Below, piece after piece: positions 1 to 6,846 of a DNA stretch of 24,239 nucleotides. Under the pieces are notes generated by a model that was not told where the DNA came from, searched no databases, and saw nothing but the letters and a program-made list of their open reading frames with translations. The position numbers and the translations under genes were made by a program. The stretch covers positions 1 through 24,239 of the forward strand of contig CAZTGM010000026.1 of the NCBI GenBank assembly GCA_964613235.1, given 5' to 3'. The stretch's first letter is position 1. Each line of letters opens with the position of its first letter. The stretch comes from J005 sp964613235 (GTDB lineage: Bacteria; Pseudomonadota; Zetaproteobacteria; Mariprofundales; Mariprofundaceae).

Positions 1-46
1 AAGCCTAGCCGGAAATGTCCGCTTCGGCGATGCCTCCCTACAGGCC

Positions 47-55
47 ACAAGTGTC
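47..55. repeat. Target-site duplication, left copy
   Basis: ACAAGTGTC directly abuts the left inverted repeat of the insertion sequence and is repeated exactly at its right end. The 46 bases before it are what the window shows of the pre-insertion sequence upstream of ppa. I see no gene in them. Confidence 0.93.
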
Positions 56-74
56 CTGACCTCTCCCCATTTTT
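56..74. repeat. Left terminal inverted repeat of the IS
   Basis: This 19-bp end matches the reverse complement of 1465-1483 with two mismatches (at 59 and 61). The shared core TCTCCCCATTTTT is unbroken. Confidence 0.92.
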
Positions 75-198
75 CAGGTGTTGGGTTCTTTAAGGCATTG
101 AGATGTAAGGGATAAATACTTCTTTAGGGTTGGATTGGGGTTCCCCGTTTGTTATTCTGTGTTTACCGCTAAGCACTGAAAAACAAAGGAGAACCCCG

Positions 199-1458
199 AT
201 GAGCAAAGATACCCGTGAACGGAGCAAATGGAAAGTTCGTCTTGTGGAGTGGACGGATGGGTTTTCGTCCGGCGTTCCACGACCGGTGCGCAAGCTGATC
301 CTTGAATGTGTTTTCGGGATGCTGACGAGCGGCAGCATGCAGTTGTCGGAGATAGCGCGGTCGTTGCAGGAACCGACGCGCGTGCATCATACATTGAAGC
401 GCCTGTCGCGGATGCTATCGAAGCACAGTGAGGTCGCATGGCTGGCCGAGGGGCTTCAGCTATCGCGATTGGGTCCGCGGGTGACGGAGGAGATGGTCGT
501 GGCCGTGGATGCGGGGGACCTGAACCGGGATGGGTCGGAGAGAAGCGAGCATCGCTGCCGCGTGCGTGATGGAGATACGGGCGAGATTGTTGGCGGTTAT
601 CCATTGATGACAGTTGTGGCCCGGGATGTTGTCACGGGACGGACCTTGCCGCTTTTGACGCGCCTTTTGTCCAGCGTCCGATATGGTTTTCGCAGTGAGA
701 ACTGGGATTTGCTCTCAGTGATGGATCAGGTGGCTCGTCATCTTCCAGGCAAGCGCCTGTGGGTGGTAGATCGCGGGGGCGACCGGGGCGAGTTGTGGGA
801 GCATTGGCTGAGCCGGGACTGGGATGTTCTGGTACGCGTGATGAACCTGCGTCACTGGCTGTGGCGTGGCGGGCGTTACAGGGCGCAGGAGATTGCCTGT
901 CGTCTGCCGCTGAAGCATCGGGGGCGCCTGCGACGGAATGGAGCGGATGAGGTTCGTTTTGGCATCACCCGTGTGCATTTGCCGGCGCATGCGGGGCATC
1001 CGCTGTGGATGGTGGTGGTTCGCCATGGGAAGCGTGAGCCGATGGTGCTGGTCACGAGTCGTCCGGTGCGCGGTCGCAGGCAGGGCGAACGGATGATTCA
1101 GTCCTATATGGATCGCTGGGCCTGCGAGGAGGCCTATCGTTTCACCAAGCAGGGATTTCAGGCCGAGCGCGTGCAGGCCCGGCGTTTTGCCACGCTGCAG
1201 AATCTGGTGGCCCTGGCCAGCCTTGCATGGGGATTTCTGGCTGCGTACGAAGAGGATGCGGAGCGCCTGGCCATCCGGGCCAGACGACTGAAGCCACGGA
1301 AAAGACCGAGCTTTCCTTTCTACACACTGATCAGAGGGTGGCAACGCCTGTTCGCCGCTGCACGTGAGGTCTTTTACCCATGGCTGCGAGCCACACGCCC
1401 CGATCCACCGCCGCAGTTACCTCTGTTTCCTCCCAATCCCAGAGCATTGCTGGCATGA
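199..1458 (+). CDS. IS4-family transposase
   Basis: DDE transposase of 419 residues that would cut and paste the surrounding element. The start is the ATG at 199, which follows a good ribosome site (AAAGGAGA, 185-192); an open frame reaches back to 130 but has no such site. Visible catalytic residues are D104 in VAVDAGD, D191 in WVVDRGGDRG and E310. The last sits in an exact IS4-family YREK signature, Y-x2-R-x3-E-x6-K (Y303, R306, E310, K317). The N-terminal 80 residues are basic and would bind the ends. The frame is intact with no internal stop. The family assignment is secure; the subgroup is not resolved. Confidence 0.93.
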   Translation: MSKDTRERSKWKVRLVEWTDGFSSGVPRPVRKLILECVFGMLTSGSMQLSEIARSLQEPTRVHHTLKRLSRMLSKHSEVAWLAEGLQLSRLGPRVTEEMVVAVDAGDLNRDGSERSEHRCRVRDGDTGEIVGGYPLMTVVARDVVTGRTLPLLTRLLSSVRYGFRSENWDLLSVMDQVARHLPGKRLWVVDRGGDRGELWEHWLSRDWDVLVRVMNLRHWLWRGGRYRAQEIACRLPLKHRGRLRRNGADEVRFGITRVHLPAHAGHPLWMVVVRHGKREPMVLVTSRPVRGRRQGERMIQSYMDRWACEEAYRFTKQGFQAERVQARRFATLQNLVALASLAWGFLAAYEEDAERLAIRARRLKPRKRPSFPFYTLIRGWQRLFAAAREVFYPWLRATRPDPPPQLPLFPPNPRALLA

Positions 1459-1464
1459 TCAGAA

Positions 1465-1483
1465 AAAAATGGGGAGACGCCAG
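1465..1483. repeat. Right terminal inverted repeat of the IS
   Basis: This is the inverted partner of 56-74 and starts 6 bp after the transposase stop codon, so the element has almost no 3' untranslated sequence. Confidence 0.92.
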
Positions 1484-1492
1484 ACAAGTGTC
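1484..1492. repeat. Target-site duplication, right copy
   Basis: ACAAGTGTC is identical to 47-55. It ends 3 bp before the proposed -35 element of the ppa promoter. Confidence 0.93.
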
Positions 1493-1495
1493 GGC

Positions 1496-1523
1496 TTGTG
1501 CCATACCCGTGATTGCCTACAAT
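1496..1523 (+). promoter_or_regulatory. Candidate sigma-70 promoter of ppa
   Basis: A -35-like TTGTGC (1496-1501) and a -10-like TACAAT (1518-1523) are separated by 16 bp and lie about 40 bp before the ppa start. The insertion sequence ends 12 bp upstream, so the core promoter appears to have survived insertion while any upstream control sequence was moved 1.4 kb away. This rests on similarity to the consensus only. Confidence 0.5.
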
Positions 1524-1564
1524 GGCCGCTGAATGTTTTTTGAGAACAAACCAGAGGAGTGGAA

Positions 1565-2095
1565 ATGGATATTGATAAAATCCCGCCCGGCAACAATCCG
1601 CCGGAAGACATCAATGTAATTATCGAGGTGCCGCAGCATGCCGATCCGGTCAAGTATGAACTGGACAAGGACTCGCGCGCCTTTTTCGTGGACCGTTTCA
1701 TGCATACGGCCATGCATTATCCGAGCAATTACGGTTTTGTGCCGAATACCTTGTCCGAAGACGGTGATCCGGTGGATGCGCTGGTGGTATCCACGTTTTC
1801 ACTGATTACCGGCTGTGTGATCAATTGCCGTCCGGTGGGCGTGCTGTTGATGGAGGATGAAAAAGGACTGGATGCCAAGGTGCTGGCTGTGCCGGTTTCC
1901 AAGCTCAAGCCGGTCTATGATCATGTGCAGGGTCCGGATGATATGCCGCGTTTTCTGCTGGACCAGATTCAGCACTTTTTTCAGCATTACAAGGATCTGG
2001 AGTCAGGCAAATGGGTGAAGGTGGTTGGCTGGCGAGATACAGCCACGGCCAAACAGGAAATTGCCGATTCCATTGCCCGTTTTCAGGGCAAGTAG
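1565..2095 (+). CDS. ppa: Soluble inorganic pyrophosphatase, family I
   Basis: Cytoplasmic enzyme that hydrolyses pyrophosphate to two phosphates and so pulls biosynthetic reactions forward. The protein is 176 residues, against 175 in E. coli, and the active-site residues follow the E. coli numbering shifted by one: E21, K30, E32, R44, Y52, Y56, the metal site D66/D68/D71 in EDGDPVDALV, D98, D103, K105, Y142 and K143. The ATG at 1565 is preferred because AGAGGAG (1553-1559) ends 5 nt before it; a GTG at 1559 overlaps that ribosome site. It probably has its own promoter and is followed by a terminator. The next gene is a second, membrane-bound pyrophosphatase. Confidence 0.97.
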   Translation: MDIDKIPPGNNPPEDINVIIEVPQHADPVKYELDKDSRAFFVDRFMHTAMHYPSNYGFVPNTLSEDGDPVDALVVSTFSLITGCVINCRPVGVLLMEDEKGLDAKVLAVPVSKLKPVYDHVQGPDDMPRFLLDQIQHFFQHYKDLESGKWVKVVGWRDTATAKQEIADSIARFQGK

Positions 2096-2104
2096 GCAAA
2101 CAGG

Positions 2105-2132
2105 CGGACGCTCTATGGCGTCCGTTTTTTTT
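2105..2132 (+). terminator. Rho-independent terminator after ppa
   Basis: A 7-bp stem CGGACGC/GCGTCCG with a 6-nt loop is followed directly by eight T residues. It lies 10 bp after the ppa stop and before the ribosome site of hppA, so hppA is reached by readthrough or from an unseen promoter. Confidence 0.85.
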
Positions 2133-2156
2133 ACAGGTAGCTATGAGGGAGGGACT

Positions 2157-4160
2157 ATGACGCATACTGCTATACCGGCACTGTTGGGGATTACGGGACT
2201 TGTTGGCGCATGGCTGCTGTACCGTATTGTATTGCGCTATCCGGAGGGGAGCGGTCGTGTCTCGGAGATCGGACATGCTATTCATCTGGGGGCCATGGTG
2301 TTTCTCAAACGGGAATATTCGATTCTGGCCGTGTTTGTGCTGGTTGTGGCGGTATTACTGGCCCTGAGCCTGGGGTTGAATACAACGATATCGTTTCTTG
2401 TCGGCGCATTTGCTTCGGCGCTGGCCGGATATTGCGGTATGTTTGCTGCGACCAAGGCCAATGTCAGGACGGCGACGGCGGCCCAGAATGAGGGCGCTGC
2501 CACGGCATTGACCATTTCCTTTTATGGTGGCTCGATCATGGGTCTTACTGTGGCTTCGCTGGGGCTGCTGGGCCTGGGCACGCTGTATCTTTTTTTCGGC
2601 GGCGACCCGGAGACTGCACATGCAATTCATGGTTTCGGCATGGGGGCTTCGTCGGTGGCGCTGTTTTCCCGTGTCGGTGGCGGTATTTTCACCAAAAGCG
2701 CCGATGTCGGCGCCGATCTGGTGGGCAAGGTCGAGGCGGGCATCCCGGAGGACGACCCGCGCAATCCCGGTGTGATTGCCGATAATGTCGGTGACAATGT
2801 CGGCGATGTGGCAGGCATGGGCTCGGATATTTTTGAGTCCTATTGTGGCGCCATGATTGCCACCATTGCCATGGCTTCGACGATGACAGCTGATGTGCTC
2901 GATCCGCTGGGCCAACAGCAGACGTTGATGTTTTTGCCGTTGGCGCTGGCTTCCTTGGGGCTGATCTGTTCCATGCTGGGCATTGCCCTGGTCAAACTTT
3001 CAGCCCATCGGCAGCCGGAGCTGGCATTGCGCATCGGTACCATCGGTGCCTCTGTATTGTTTATCGTTCTGGCCTTTTTCCTGGTGACGATGATTGGTAT
3101 CTCGGCCGCAGTTTGGGGCGCCATCGTGGCCGGTGCTATCGGCGGCATCATTATCGGTTTGATTACGGAATATTATACCGGCGGCAAGCCTGTGCGAAAT
3201 ATCGCCGCATCCGGTGAAACTGGTCCTGCTACGGTTATGATTTCGGGATTGGCCGTGGGCATGCAGTCGGTTGTGGTGCCAGTTCTGACAGTGGCTACGA
3301 TCATTTTCGTATCGACGACACTGGTCGGTATCTATGGCGTGGGTATTGCCGCTGTCGGCATGTTGGCCACGGTCGGTATCACCATGGCTATCGATGCTTA
3401 TGGCCCGGTAGCGGATAATGCAGGCGGCATTGCCGAAATGGCGGGCATGGGTGCAGAGACCCGGAAAATTACCGATTCGCTGGATGAATTGGGCAATACG
3501 ACGGCGGCCATCGGTAAGGGCTTTGCCATCGGCGCCGCAGCCCTTGCGGCACTGGCGATTATTGCAGCATTTGTCGAAACCGTCTCCTTGCATCATCCGG
3601 GGTTTTCGCTGAATCTCAATGAGCCGCTGGTGTTGATCGGCCTGTTTATTGGCGGGATTTTCCCGTTTCTGGTGGCATCGCTGACAATGACTGCCGTGGG
3701 CGATGCGGCGTTTGAAATGATCAAGGAAATCCGCCGCCAGTTTCATGAGATTCCCGGCCTGATGGAAGGCAAGGCGGAGCCGGATTATGCCAAGTGTGTG
3801 GATATTGCAACGACGGCGGCGTTGAAGAAAATGGTTTTGCCGGGCGTACTGGCGGTAGCTGCTCCCGTAGTCATCGGTTTTGGTCTGGGCGCGGCCTCAC
3901 TGGGCGGCATGCTGGCCGGCGCGCTGGTATGTTGCGTGTTGTTGGCGCTGATGATGGCCAATGCGGGCGGCGCCTGGGATAATGCGAAGAAATACATCGA
4001 ACAGGGCAATCTGGGAGGCAAGGGCTCAGATGTGCACAAGGCCGCCGTGGTGGGTGATACCGTGGGTGATCCGTTCAAGGACACATCCGGCCCATCGATG
4101 AACATTCTCATTAATGTCATGGCCATTGTTTCGTTGGTGATCGCACCATTGCTGACTTAG
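2157..4160 (+). CDS. hppA: Membrane-bound ion-translocating pyrophosphatase
   Basis: Integral membrane pump of 667 residues and roughly 16 helices that couples pyrophosphate hydrolysis to export of H+ (or Na+). The substrate-binding motif DVGADLVGKVE is at 183-193, followed by the acidic stretch IPEDDPRNPGVIADNVGDNVGD. The C-terminal motif DPFKDTSGPSMNILI is present. In GNTTAAIGKG (446-455) the position that is lysine in potassium-independent enzymes is A450, and G453 replaces the associated threonine, which is the potassium-dependent type. Whether the ion is H+ or Na+ cannot be read safely. The ATG at 2157 follows GAGGGAGGGA; the frame is open back to 2025 inside ppa, but that extension is unlike the family. 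Confidence 0.96.
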   Translation: MTHTAIPALLGITGLVGAWLLYRIVLRYPEGSGRVSEIGHAIHLGAMVFLKREYSILAVFVLVVAVLLALSLGLNTTISFLVGAFASALAGYCGMFAATKANVRTATAAQNEGAATALTISFYGGSIMGLTVASLGLLGLGTLYLFFGGDPETAHAIHGFGMGASSVALFSRVGGGIFTKSADVGADLVGKVEAGIPEDDPRNPGVIADNVGDNVGDVAGMGSDIFESYCGAMIATIAMASTMTADVLDPLGQQQTLMFLPLALASLGLICSMLGIALVKLSAHRQPELALRIGTIGASVLFIVLAFFLVTMIGISAAVWGAIVAGAIGGIIIGLITEYYTGGKPVRNIAASGETGPATVMISGLAVGMQSVVVPVLTVATIIFVSTTLVGIYGVGIAAVGMLATVGITMAIDAYGPVADNAGGIAEMAGMGAETRKITDSLDELGNTTAAIGKGFAIGAAALAALAIIAAFVETVSLHHPGFSLNLNEPLVLIGLFIGGIFPFLVASLTMTAVGDAAFEMIKEIRRQFHEIPGLMEGKAEPDYAKCVDIATTAALKKMVLPGVLAVAAPVVIGFGLGAASLGGMLAGALVCCVLLALMMANAGGAWDNAKKYIEQGNLGGKGSDVHKAAVVGDTVGDPFKDTSGPSMNILINVMAIVSLVIAPLLT

Positions 4161-4169
4161 GGGGCGGAC

Positions 4170-5321
4170 ATGTCGATGCCATTTCGTCTGGCGGATGAAT
4201 TTCCGTTACGCGATGGACTGATGTATCTTAATCATGCCGCCGTTGGCGTCTGGCCCAGACGAACAGCCCGCCAGGTGCAGGCCTTTGCCGAGGAAAACAT
4301 GCGGCAGGGAGCGGTTGCCTATCCGCAATGGTTGCAGCGGGAACGCCGTTTGCGGCAGCGCCTGCAACAGCTGGTGGGCGCCGCACATGTCGATGATATC
4401 GCGCTGGTCAAGAATACCTCGGAAGGATTATCCCTGATCGCCTATGGCCTGGACTGGCAGTCCGGCGACAATGTGGTCATCAGTCGACAGGAATTTCCCT
4501 CTAATCGCATTGTCTGGGAATCACTGGCGGACCGGGGGGTGAGCGTGCGTTATGCCGACCTTGCGCATGATGATCCCGAGCAGCAATTGTTAGCCCTGAT
4601 CGATGCGCGCACACGTCTGCTGAGCATCAGTTCCGTGCAATTCGGCAACGGCCTGCGGCTGGATCTCAGACGCCTCGGACAGGCCTGCCGGGCGCAGGGC
4701 GTGTTGTTTTGTGTGGATGCCATTCAACATCTGGGTGCCCTGCAATTTGATGCACAGGATTGCCTGGCCGATTTTGTTGTGGCCGACGGACACAAATGGA
4801 TGCTGGGGCCGGAGGGACTGGCCGTATTTTACAGCACGCCTGCTGCGCGTGATCGTTTGCGCTTGCTGCAATACGGCTGGCATATGACAGCTGATGCCGG
4901 TGATTTTGATCGCGAGGACTGGCAGGTGGCGACATCGGCGCGGCGTTTTGAACCGGGCAGCCCGAACATGCCGGGCATTTATGCGCTGGAGGCCAGCCTG
5001 AGTGTATTGCTGGATGTCGGCATGGAGAGGGTGGAAGAGATGGTACTGGCACAGGCCCGGAAAATACAACACGTTGTCCAATCCCGAAGTGACTGGGATT
5101 TACTGTCACCACAGCAGCCTGAGAGGGTTTCGGGCATTGTGACTTTTCGCGTGCATGGCCGGGATATGGCTGCGCATCGGGCATTGGCAGTCCATCTTAT
5201 ACGCCGCGATATCATTTGCGCCTGTCGCGGTGGTGGTATACGCCTGTCGCCGCATTTTTATACGCCACTGCACGATCCGGAACGGCTGGTCTGCGAAATT
5301 GACCGCTTTTTTCAGTCATGA
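4170..5321 (+). CDS. Class-V aminotransferase-fold PLP enzyme
   Basis: PLP-dependent enzyme of 383 residues in the cysteine desulfurase / isopenicillin N epimerase superfamily. The Schiff-base lysine is K209 in VADGHKWMLGPEG, and the cofactor-ring aspartate is D183 in CVDAIQHLG. Near the C-terminus it reads CRGGGIRLSPHFY, the pattern of the epimerase/kynureninase-like branch. I do not see the RxGHHCA-type loop carrying the catalytic cysteine of SufS, so a sulfur-delivery role is not supported. There are no neighbouring Suf or Isc genes. The substrate is unknown. The start ATG lies 9 bp after the hppA stop and follows GGGGCGGA, so the gene is probably co-transcribed with hppA. Confidence 0.85.
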   Translation: MSMPFRLADEFPLRDGLMYLNHAAVGVWPRRTARQVQAFAEENMRQGAVAYPQWLQRERRLRQRLQQLVGAAHVDDIALVKNTSEGLSLIAYGLDWQSGDNVVISRQEFPSNRIVWESLADRGVSVRYADLAHDDPEQQLLALIDARTRLLSISSVQFGNGLRLDLRRLGQACRAQGVLFCVDAIQHLGALQFDAQDCLADFVVADGHKWMLGPEGLAVFYSTPAARDRLRLLQYGWHMTADAGDFDREDWQVATSARRFEPGSPNMPGIYALEASLSVLLDVGMERVEEMVLAQARKIQHVVQSRSDWDLLSPQQPERVSGIVTFRVHGRDMAAHRALAVHLIRRDIICACRGGGIRLSPHFYTPLHDPERLVCEIDRFFQS

Positions 5322-5325
5322 GGCA

Positions 5326-5353
5326 TTGCTGATGCATCTGACATGTACATAAT
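5326..5353 (+). promoter_or_regulatory. Weak sigma-70 promoter candidate for the barrel gene
   Basis: TTGCTG (5326-5331) and CATAAT (5348-5353) are 16 bp apart in the 95-bp gap before the next gene. The -10 element is good (5 of 6) and the -35 is poor. Confidence 0.35.
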
Positions 5354-5416
5354 GGATTGCGATGGAATATTTGGCTTGGTAAGCTTTTTTGCGATTCTGA
5401 TAGAGGAGGTTCGTTT

Positions 5417-5986
5417 ATGAAACGCTTGATCATTGCGATAATAACATGGCTTGCAGTGACAGGAATTGCCCAGGCGCAGGACTTTAAACCTTATGCCGGT
5501 GTTGGCTTGGGGGCATTCGGTCTGGAACTGAAAAACGCAAGTATTGCCTATAATCAGAAAAATACGGTGTTTGGCGGTTATCTGAAATTTGGCGCGGATA
5601 TTAATGACTACTTTGGAGGCGAACTGCGCATTGGAACGACAGCTAACGGAACGAGCACCTATCCGCGTGGTACGATCACGCTTTCAGGCGATTATTTTCT
5701 TTCTTATCTGGCAAAGATCCAATACCCCCTGACACCTGATTTTCGTCTGTATGGTCTGCTGGGTGGAACGACAGCGAAGATGAAAGTTTCAGTCGTGGGG
5801 CCACTGGTTGTTAGTGATAGTGCTACCCAGACAGGGTTCAGTTATGGTGTAGGGGGAGAATATTTCTTTAACCCTAACATGTCATTGGGTGCTGAATGGA
5901 TGCAATACTGGACCAATGTCGGAATGGGTGCTGGTTTCGAAGGTAAAATCTGGGGCGCCGTTGGCACGCTGAACTATGCATTCTGA
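5417..5986 (+). CDS. Small outer-membrane beta-barrel protein
   Basis: Secreted protein of 189 residues with a clear signal peptide (basic MKR, hydrophobic core, cleavage after A20 in GIAQA|QDF). The mature part has alternating aromatic/hydrophobic strands with glycine-rich turns (for example PYAGVGLGAFGLEL, YGVGGEYFF and GAEWMQYW) and ends in a C-terminal phenylalanine (LNYAF), the usual barrel-assembly signal. This resembles the OmpA-like/OprF-type eight-strand barrel fold (outer membrane protein beta-barrel domain). No enzymatic or transport role can be assigned. The start ATG at 5417 follows AGAGGAGG (5402-5409). It is a single-gene unit with a terminator behind it. Confidence 0.85.
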   Translation: MKRLIIAIITWLAVTGIAQAQDFKPYAGVGLGAFGLELKNASIAYNQKNTVFGGYLKFGADINDYFGGELRIGTTANGTSTYPRGTITLSGDYFLSYLAKIQYPLTPDFRLYGLLGGTTAKMKVSVVGPLVVSDSATQTGFSYGVGGEYFFNPNMSLGAEWMQYWTNVGMGAGFEGKIWGAVGTLNYAF

Positions 5987-6006
5987 TTGATTGCCGGAGT
6001 GGTTTG

Positions 6007-6037
6007 AAAGGCACCTGCAATTAGCAGGTGCCTTTTT
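6007..6037 (+). terminator. Strong hairpin terminator after the barrel gene
   Basis: AAAGGCACCTGC (6007-6018) pairs with GCAGGTGCCTTT (6024-6035) around a 5-nt loop and ends in five T residues. The A-rich 5' arm means it may also work in the opposite direction, for transcripts of the minus-strand macro-domain gene. Confidence 0.9.
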
Positions 6038-6103
6038 CATATCAGTTTGTGATTCAGAGGCAAAATCCATAGGCTGGAGGGGCTTTCTGAAAAGGTGGTC
6101 AAT

Positions 6104-6316
6104 ATGGGTGCGGCACAACAATTGAATGGCGGATTCTGGATGCTGATGGCGCTGGGGCTTTTCGCCGTGGCCTGGATGGCCGGCAGGAACCTTATGGATG
6201 CCATGCATGATCGCGACTGGCGTTCCCTGTTTTGGGCATTGGTCGGGACGATCGGGGCATTACTGGCTGCCGTGATCTTTCTTGCTCTGGGGTTGCAGGG
6301 TGCGATGGGCCGTTGA
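6104..6316 (+). CDS. Short two-helix membrane protein, unknown function
   Basis: Predicted protein of 70 residues with two hydrophobic segments, about residues 12-31 (FWMLMALGLFAVAWMAG) and 46-66 (ALVGTIGALLAAVIFLALGL). They are joined by a charged loop DAMHDRDWR. The ATG at 6104 follows AAAGGTGG (6091-6098); a GTG at 6095 lies inside that site. I do not recognise the family. Its last 57 bases overlap, tail to tail, the end of the macro-domain gene on the other strand, which is unusual. The ribosome site and membrane pattern support it, but it could be a chance open frame. Confidence 0.6.
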   Translation: MGAAQQLNGGFWMLMALGLFAVAWMAGRNLMDAMHDRDWRSLFWALVGTIGALLAAVIFLALGLQGAMGR

Positions 6317-6820
6317 CGTTTGCAGCAGCTGTTCATACAGCTGCAGGGTCTGGGCATCGAAACAGACAAAGATGATGTGTTTTGGCGATGCATATTGCTG
6401 CTGAATTTTCTGGCAGGTGTGAATGGCAATAGCGGCAGCCTGAGCTTTCGGGAAGCCATAAATACCGGTGGAGATGGCAGGAAAGGCAATGCTTTCGAGC
6501 AAATACTGCCGGGCAAGTTGCAGGCTGTTGCGGTAACAGCCTGCCAGTTGTTCCGCTTCATGTCGTGTGCCGTCATGCCAGACCGGGCCAACGGTATGAA
6601 TAATCCACTTGGCAGGCAGCTGAAAGGCTGGCGTGATGCGTGCTTCGCCCGTGGGGCAGGGCGCCAGTTTGCGACATGCAGCCAGTAGTGCCGGGCCTGC
6701 GGCGCGATGAATGGCACCATCGACGCCGCCACCGCCCAACAGGGAATGGTTGGCTGCATTGACAATGGCATCGACGCACAATGTGGTGATGTCACTCTGA
6801 ATGCATGTCATACCGTACAT
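6260..6820 (-). CDS. ymdB: Macro-domain ADP-ribose hydrolase (O-acetyl-ADP-ribose deacetylase type)
   Basis: Single macro-domain protein of 186 residues, predicted to remove ADP-ribose or deacetylate O-acetyl-ADP-ribose in the cytoplasm. The ligand-binding signatures match the YmdB/MacroD-type branch: QSDIT near residue 8, VDAIVNAANHSLLGGGGVDGAIHRAAG from residue 16 (with N24 and D34 at the catalytic positions), and STGIYGFP around residue 118. CAGGAG (6828-6833 on the plus strand) precedes the ATG, so that start is firm. The last 20 or so residues are a polar tail outside the fold and lie in the stretch that overlaps the short membrane gene. It is divergent from thiL with only 26 bp between them. 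Confidence 0.93.
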   Translation of the reverse strand: MYGMTCIQSDITTLCVDAIVNAANHSLLGGGGVDGAIHRAAGPALLAACRKLAPCPTGEARITPAFQLPAKWIIHTVGPVWHDGTRHEAEQLAGCYRNSLQLARQYLLESIAFPAISTGIYGFPKAQAAAIAIHTCQKIQQQYASPKHIIFVCFDAQTLQLYEQLLQTSTAHRTLQPQSKKDHGSQ

Positions 6821-6846
6821 TTGGATACTCCTGACTGGCCCTTTTG

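Larger units (their letters stand above)
56..1483 (+). mobile_element. Complete IS4-family insertion sequence, 1428 bp
   Basis: The element has one transposase gene and 19-bp terminal inverted repeats matching at 17 of 19 positions. The left end at 56-74 reads CTGACCTCTCCCCATTTTT. The right end at 1465-1483, on the opposite strand, reads CTGGCGTCTCCCCATTTTT. Immediately outside both ends lies the identical 9-mer ACAAGTGTC (47-55 and 1484-1492), a target-site duplication of the size made by several IS4-family elements. The CTG terminus also resembles other IS4-family ends such as IS10 and IS50. With an exact duplication and an intact transposase, the element looks recently inserted and probably active. 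I cannot name the specific IS without a database search. Confidence 0.95.

Noticed and set aside
1..46. Possible gene end upstream of the insertion sequence
   Set aside because: Only 46 bases are visible and no frame carries a recognisable motif.
152..604. Long minus-strand open frames across the transposase and other genes
   Set aside because: They lie opposite well-identified genes, lack ribosome sites and family motifs, and are explained by GC-biased codons of the true gene.
2025..2156. N-terminal extension of hppA inside the end of ppa
   Set aside because: The extra 44 residues run through the ppa gene and its terminator and look nothing like a membrane pyrophosphatase; the ATG at 2157 has its own ribosome site.
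3000..3746. 248-codon minus-strand open frame opposite hppA
   Set aside because: Its composition is rich in H, R, N, D and Q as expected of an antisense shadow, and it overlaps the conserved pump motifs on the other strand.
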